Shown in pieces: positions 60,132 through 64,000 of a stretch of 64,000 nt of DNA. Position 1 is the stretch's first letter, and the number at the start of each line of letters is the position of its first letter. The stretch lies in assembly GCA_036245805.1 (NCBI GenBank), contig BTRK01000004.1, positions 26,769,541 to 26,833,540 of the forward strand, given 5' to 3'. The translations under genes and the position numbers were made by a program. This DNA comes from Pristionchus mayeri (Eukaryota; Nematoda; Chromadorea; Rhabditida; Neodiplogasteridae). The notes under the pieces were generated by a model. It was given only the letters and a program-made list of their open reading frames with translations, was not told where the DNA came from and did not search any database.

Positions 60132-62571
60132 TCATTCACTGTTTGGAGTCTTCATCATTCTCATTCTCCTCCTCTTTGCTCTTCCCTTCCTCTCCAGGAT
60201 ATAGAATGTATACGATGCTTCTTTGGCTTCATCATTGACAGGATTCCTTCCACTGGTAGTACTCGAAGGGACGTCCATCTGAGGGAGAGAGGGCACATCT
60301 GAAGCATTGCTTGTCTCGTCTTCCATTGATGGGTTCCGCTGATCGGGAGAGACTGGAGGAGGAACACCTTTCACTGGCAACACCTTAGACTTGGAGTGCA
60401 CTGGATGGGGCGGGGCCTCATCTACATCTTCCTGCGATTCTTCGGAAGGAAGCTGTGGAGGGAGTCTGCGAGAGAGAGGGGTCTTGAATGGAAGAGTCTT
60501 CGAGTTGATTGGGGGAGGAGGAGCATCTTCCTCTTCCTTCGATTCTTCATGAGGAGGAGGAGGAGGTAATCGTCGAGAGGGAGGGAGAGGGATCGAAGTG
60601 CGAAGGGATGGTTCGAGTCTCTCCGGAGGGGGCGGAGCCACGGGACGAAGATCATTGGGATGGACTGCAGGGGGACGGATAGCTTGTTCCTTCTTGGTTG
60701 AGTTGGGATGGGTGATTGATCCGTCCCTTCCTCCACTGTTGGCTGTCTTCCCGGATGGTCGTGGTAGACTGGGAGGCACATCAGGAGGATTGGGATAGGC
60801 ACTCGTCAGAAGAGAGATATTCGTCTTGGGGGCGGATGAGGTCACTCCACGAGCCATCTAAGAGAGATCAGAGATCAATTAGAGATCAAAGATCACAATT
60901 CACTGACCGACATTCGTCGTTCGTCCTCGAAATCGATTTTTATATATTTCCTACTCGAAGTATTTGGTTGATGCTGCAGATGAAACGTGAGCAATTGATC
61001 ATCATCTACCGTACACCTTAGGGATGTCTATACGTAGAGACCACAAGCCACGCCCACTTTCGGGAATACCGAGTTCGCTCAAAATCCGCAAGAGCTCCGA
61101 CAGTTCGAGTTCTTGGCCAAATCGAATGAGTAAAACAGATTTCGGTAGCTCTTAGGATCCTTCACAAATGACGACTGGAGCAGCCTGATCGGGCTACTCT
61201 ACTTAGGTCAGCATACGCTAATTAAGATCAGGAATAGGGGTAAAATGGGTAATTTTGCTCGTGTATAGCTGCTCCAATCGTATTTTGTAGTTCCCATAAG
61301 TAAGATAAATCGTACAAAATTGGAAAAAAGGAGGATGTTTTGCTGAACTGTCGGAAAGTTTAGAAAATTTCGACAAAAAATTGCAAAAAAATGCAAACCA
61401 CTTACAACGAATGGGACTCGAACTAGGGAGTTACGGGCACAAGACCTAGATCTCCACCACCACACCAAGCGAGTTGGTGTTGGTTTGTGATAAGGAGTTG
61501 TCTATTTTCTTACCGCCTTTTGCGTTTTTCCACGATCCCGATTTCGAGCATTCTCCCGTTGAGAGTGAGATTGAGGTTTTTGGATTATAATTCGGATCAA
61601 AGTTAAGATATCGCCCTAAATCAAAAAGCGTTGCCTTATTCAGACCATTAGGGTTACATTAGGCACACAAATTGCCTCATGTGAAGATTTTGACAGAACG
61701 TCTTGTGGTCTCTATCTATACGGAATTGAAACAGGTTTGACGTTTTGATTTCCCTATCATTTCTCAAAAACGGAGTTGCCGTAATCGGCGTCATTTCTTG
61801 ACGGCGCGCCGTGTCAAAACGGAGTTGCCGTAATCAATTTTGATTTTAAATTATGGAGAGAACAATAGACCGCTCGCCGCGCGCGAAAACGGAGGAATGG
61901 CAAAACGGAGTCGCCGTTTTGACACCTCATTCCGCATACGAAATGAGGCAGATCGGCCGATAACGGAATGGAGTGAGTGGGAAATGAGGAAAACGGAGTC
62001 GCCGTATTCCGTTTAGACATCCCTAGTACACCTCTCACCGCAATCTTACGGTGTTTCTCCCACAACGCCTTGACATCTTTCGAATTAGACATTGTGAATG
62101 CCATTACTGCAGTCAATCGATCCTGAGGGAGATAAATCATTTCCCCTTCCTTTTCTTCCTTGACTTACCCTTTGACACAGTGCCACATCTGACGGAAGAC
62201 CCTTGAAGGTCACTTTGATCGTCTCTCTTCCTTTCGGTTTCAATAGGAAGTAGACGGGTCGAATACGGTAGTATTCGGCGGAGGTTGATTTCATCTGAGA
62301 ATACGGTATCTCTCGATTGGAGATGGTTGATATACCTTGAACATGATTGTCGACTGGCCATTGTTGTGCACTTCCACGTCTTTCGATTGTCTGTAGTTAG
62401 CAGCAGCGAATAGCAACTGGAATGAAGAATGACGGAATACTTAGAGAGACAGATTGGACTCACAGTTTCAGGAGTGAATGTAATGTGAGTAGATGAAGTG
62501 GCACTGAATGGTTTCGATCGGGAGATACTCCCACCTCCCGATCGAGAAACAACCGGGGCTTGGGAAGACAT
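60132..62571 (-). CDS. MSP-domain protein with proline-rich tail
   Basis: Start at 62571 (MSSQAPVVSRSGGGSISRSK), then a major-sperm-protein fold: SSTHITFTPET, LLFAAANYRQSKDVEVHNNG, EYYRIRPVYFLLKPKGRETI and VTFKGLPSDVALCQR (62290-62170). DRLTAVMAFTMSNSKDVKAL and WEKHRKIA (62125-62035) follow. Exon DERRMS (about 60920) bridges to the last exon (60132-60857). That exon starts MARGVTSSAPKTNISLL and is dominated by RPVAPPPPERLEP and SRRLPPPPPHEESKEEEDAP repeats, ending KRRRMRMMKTPNSE. MSP domains bind FFAT peptides or polymerise in sperm; poly-Pro stretches could bind SH3, WW or EVH1 partners. The intron 60930-62034 carries a hAT element. Confidence 0.82.
61019..62025. mobile_element. 1,007-bp non-autonomous hAT-type element
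   Basis: Ends TAGGGATGTCTA and TAGACATCCCTA, with perfect 8-bp target duplication GTACACCT at 61011-61018 and 62026-62033. No transposase frame. The right third has four copies of an aaaacggagt(t/c)gccgta unit in direct and partly inverted order. Confidence 0.88.
61385..61495 (-). repeat. tRNA-like sequence inside the hAT element
   Basis: On the minus strand gcttggtgtggtggtggaga (A-box-like) is followed by tagttcgagtcccattcg (B box) about 45 nt later. The spacing is tRNA-like, but no matching acceptor stem is evident, so a tRNA-derived SINE head or tRNA relic captured by the element is more likely than a functional gene. Confidence 0.45.
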
Positions 62572-63400
62572 AATAGAGGAATGAATTGAAGGGGGGTCTC
62601 TCGAGACAATCCGCAGGTGTTTTTCTTCTTGTAACTCGAGGTATTTCTATAATTGTTAATCCCTCCACATCACAACAGCGGAACGTAGAATGGAATTAAA
62701 GTGCATTTGGTTATGTAATCATCGCCAAATCTTTATCAGGAATTCAACAGGGGATACGACGAGTGTGGATGGTGATGGAAGGATACTGTAGGCGGAGATG
62801 GAATAATAAAGTAGCATGATAGGTTCTTCTCGTTTCCGTCATCATGATATTTTTTTAAATATTTACTATGATACTTTACGCTGTGTGTAGCTTGTGGTTC
62901 GAACCGGTTCATTTAGAAAGGATTTTTGGTGCCGTATCACATATTTTCAACAAAAAACAGTAAGGCCCAAAAAAATTCTCAAGATGTCTTATTACATCAC
63001 CATGTTCACATTGTGTTTTTAGAAATATCGTGTTTTTGATGAGCTTTCAGAACCAACGAAAACGTTGACTGAAAATATGGGAATGAAAATACATCAGATT
63101 GCGATAAACAAATTCACTGTGTTTAGTGACGACCAGTGAATTTACACGTGGATCTCATGGTCGTTTTAACCGTTTATTGACTTGTTCTCGTTGTATTTTC
63201 TTCAGTACAAGCTTTGCATGCGACCTCATTCTGCGTCTTTTATAGTCCATGTCTACTTGTTAGAATTATTTAGATACGCGCTTAATTCTAAGCTAAAGTT
63301 GAGCATCCACATGGAACCTGTTCTAGTCGCCGCCCCTTTCCTCTCTGTTTCTCTATTCCTATCCACGTAGTGCATTTGTCGGATCATTGTCAAAGTTGCG
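62572..63400. promoter_or_regulatory. Divergent intergenic region, MSP gene / coatomer gamma
   Basis: 829 nt between two outward-reading start codons, AT-rich, with no exon or repeat that I can recognise. Confidence 0.4.
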
Positions 63401-63972
63401 ATGGATTCTATATCAGATATGAAGCGTGAAAAGAAGGATGAAGAGTCTGGGGGAAACCCATATGCTAAGCTGGACGTCACTGCTGTTCTCCAGGAGGTAA
63501 GAATTAAGATTGTTTGTATTATTTTAAACTTTTTTTAGTGCCGAGCTTTCAACGAGACTCCAATCAATGCCCGAAAGTGCTCCATCATCCTTACCAAGCT
63601 GTTTCATCTTGTCCAGCAGGTAACAATCGTTTTTCATTTTTTTACACTTGAGCCTGCATCCAGGTGGAGTATTTGATTTGTAAAAAAAAAGTCAGGCATC
63701 ATGAAAATCAGCAGATAGTTGCTTCAATGTGATTCCAAATCATGCAATTTGGCTGCGTCTCTAAAAAATTCTACTAGCTACTGACTGTTAGCTGTCGGAT
63801 GACGTTACATTGTTAAGTTCATTTTAGATGAGATTAAATGGTCTCGGATTATGTATTTCTTCAGGGTGACAACATTGGTCGCACGGAGGCTACAGAGGCC
63901 TTCTTCGGGGTGACTAAGCTGTGGCAGAGCAAGGATGCTACCCTCCGTAGACTCGTCTATTTGGCAGTCAAG
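63401..63972 (+). CDS. copg-1: Coatomer subunit gamma, N-terminal exons
   Basis: Gamma-COP is part of the COPI F-subcomplex for Golgi-to-ER vesicles. Exons: 63401-63496 (MKREKKDEESGGNPYAKLDV, TAVLQE), 63539-63619 (CRAFNETPINARKCSIILTK, LFHLVQQ) and 63865-63972 (GDNIGRTEATEAFFGVTKLW, DATLRRLVYLAVK). All match the conserved start of gamma-COP (FNETPIN.RKC..ILTK; G.....TEATEAFF..TKL). A donor follows at 63973 and the rest is beyond the window. Confidence 0.96.
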
Positions 63973-64000
63973 GTATGTAAAACTGATCAATTAAAAAAAA

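Noticed and set aside
62880..62930. ggttcgaaccggttc as a tRNA B box
   Set aside because: It is a short palindrome with no A box or stems around it.

Overview
The window is eukaryotic DNA from a nematode. Protein-coding genes are split into many short exons by mostly small introns (one is about 41 nt), with gt..ttttcag-type splice sites. The gene set is also worm-like: a major sperm protein (MSP) domain protein, a TWK-type two-pore potassium channel, a degenerin-type channel, a copine, laminin beta, H2A.Z and a selenoprotein thioredoxin reductase. It does not read as Caenorhabditis elegans. The many foldback elements and G/C homopolymers would fit a diplogastrid such as Pristionchus, but that genus-level guess is weak.

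Layout. 1-6610 (+): the 3' part of a selenocysteine-containing thioredoxin reductase, whose last six exons, UGA codon and SECIS element are duplicated in tandem around a foldback element. 6611-7645: a mosaic of an inverted repeat and a LINE reverse-transcriptase fragment. 7701-10053 (-): a DEG/ENaC channel without its second membrane segment. 10244-10810 (-): histone H2A.Z. 11600-14629 (+): WAPL cohesin-release factor, cut by a gap of exactly 500 N. 15130-16715 (-): N-terminal exons of laminin beta, cut by the same gap. 16812-18630: a giant palindrome. 18631-21900: mostly gene-poor, with one small MITE and two convincing exons of an unrecognised membrane protein. 22013-26434: three foldback elements head to tail. 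26431-33664: an almost perfect 3.6 kb tandem duplication carrying a small GET2/CAMLG-like gene. 33903-35440 (-): an unrecognised Ser/Thr-Pro-rich protein with a foldback in its intron.

36729-44805 (-): a complete two-pore K+ channel with a TQT-rich tail. A 3.1 kb intron of this gene contains an opposite-strand Ser-rich gene (41283-42861). 45447-51554 (-): mitochondrial processing peptidase beta with a 2 kb palindrome in an intron. 51784-54343 (+): copine. 54876-55986 (+): a small secreted, probably GPI-anchored protein. 56716-59452 (-): mitochondrial ribosomal protein L42 followed 39 nt later by lipoyl(octanoyl)transferase LIPT2, a candidate operon of two mitochondrial genes. 60132-62571 (-): an MSP-domain protein with a proline-rich tail and a 1 kb hAT-type element in an intron. 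63401-end (+): the start of coatomer gamma.

Two themes run through the window. One is ordinary housekeeping and neuronal genes. The other is a dense population of palindromic non-autonomous transposons that sit in introns, abut each other and lie exactly at the edges of both tandem duplications, which suggests that they drive local rearrangement. All intron-exon structures were read by eye from splice signals and protein conservation; exon edges are approximate unless stated.
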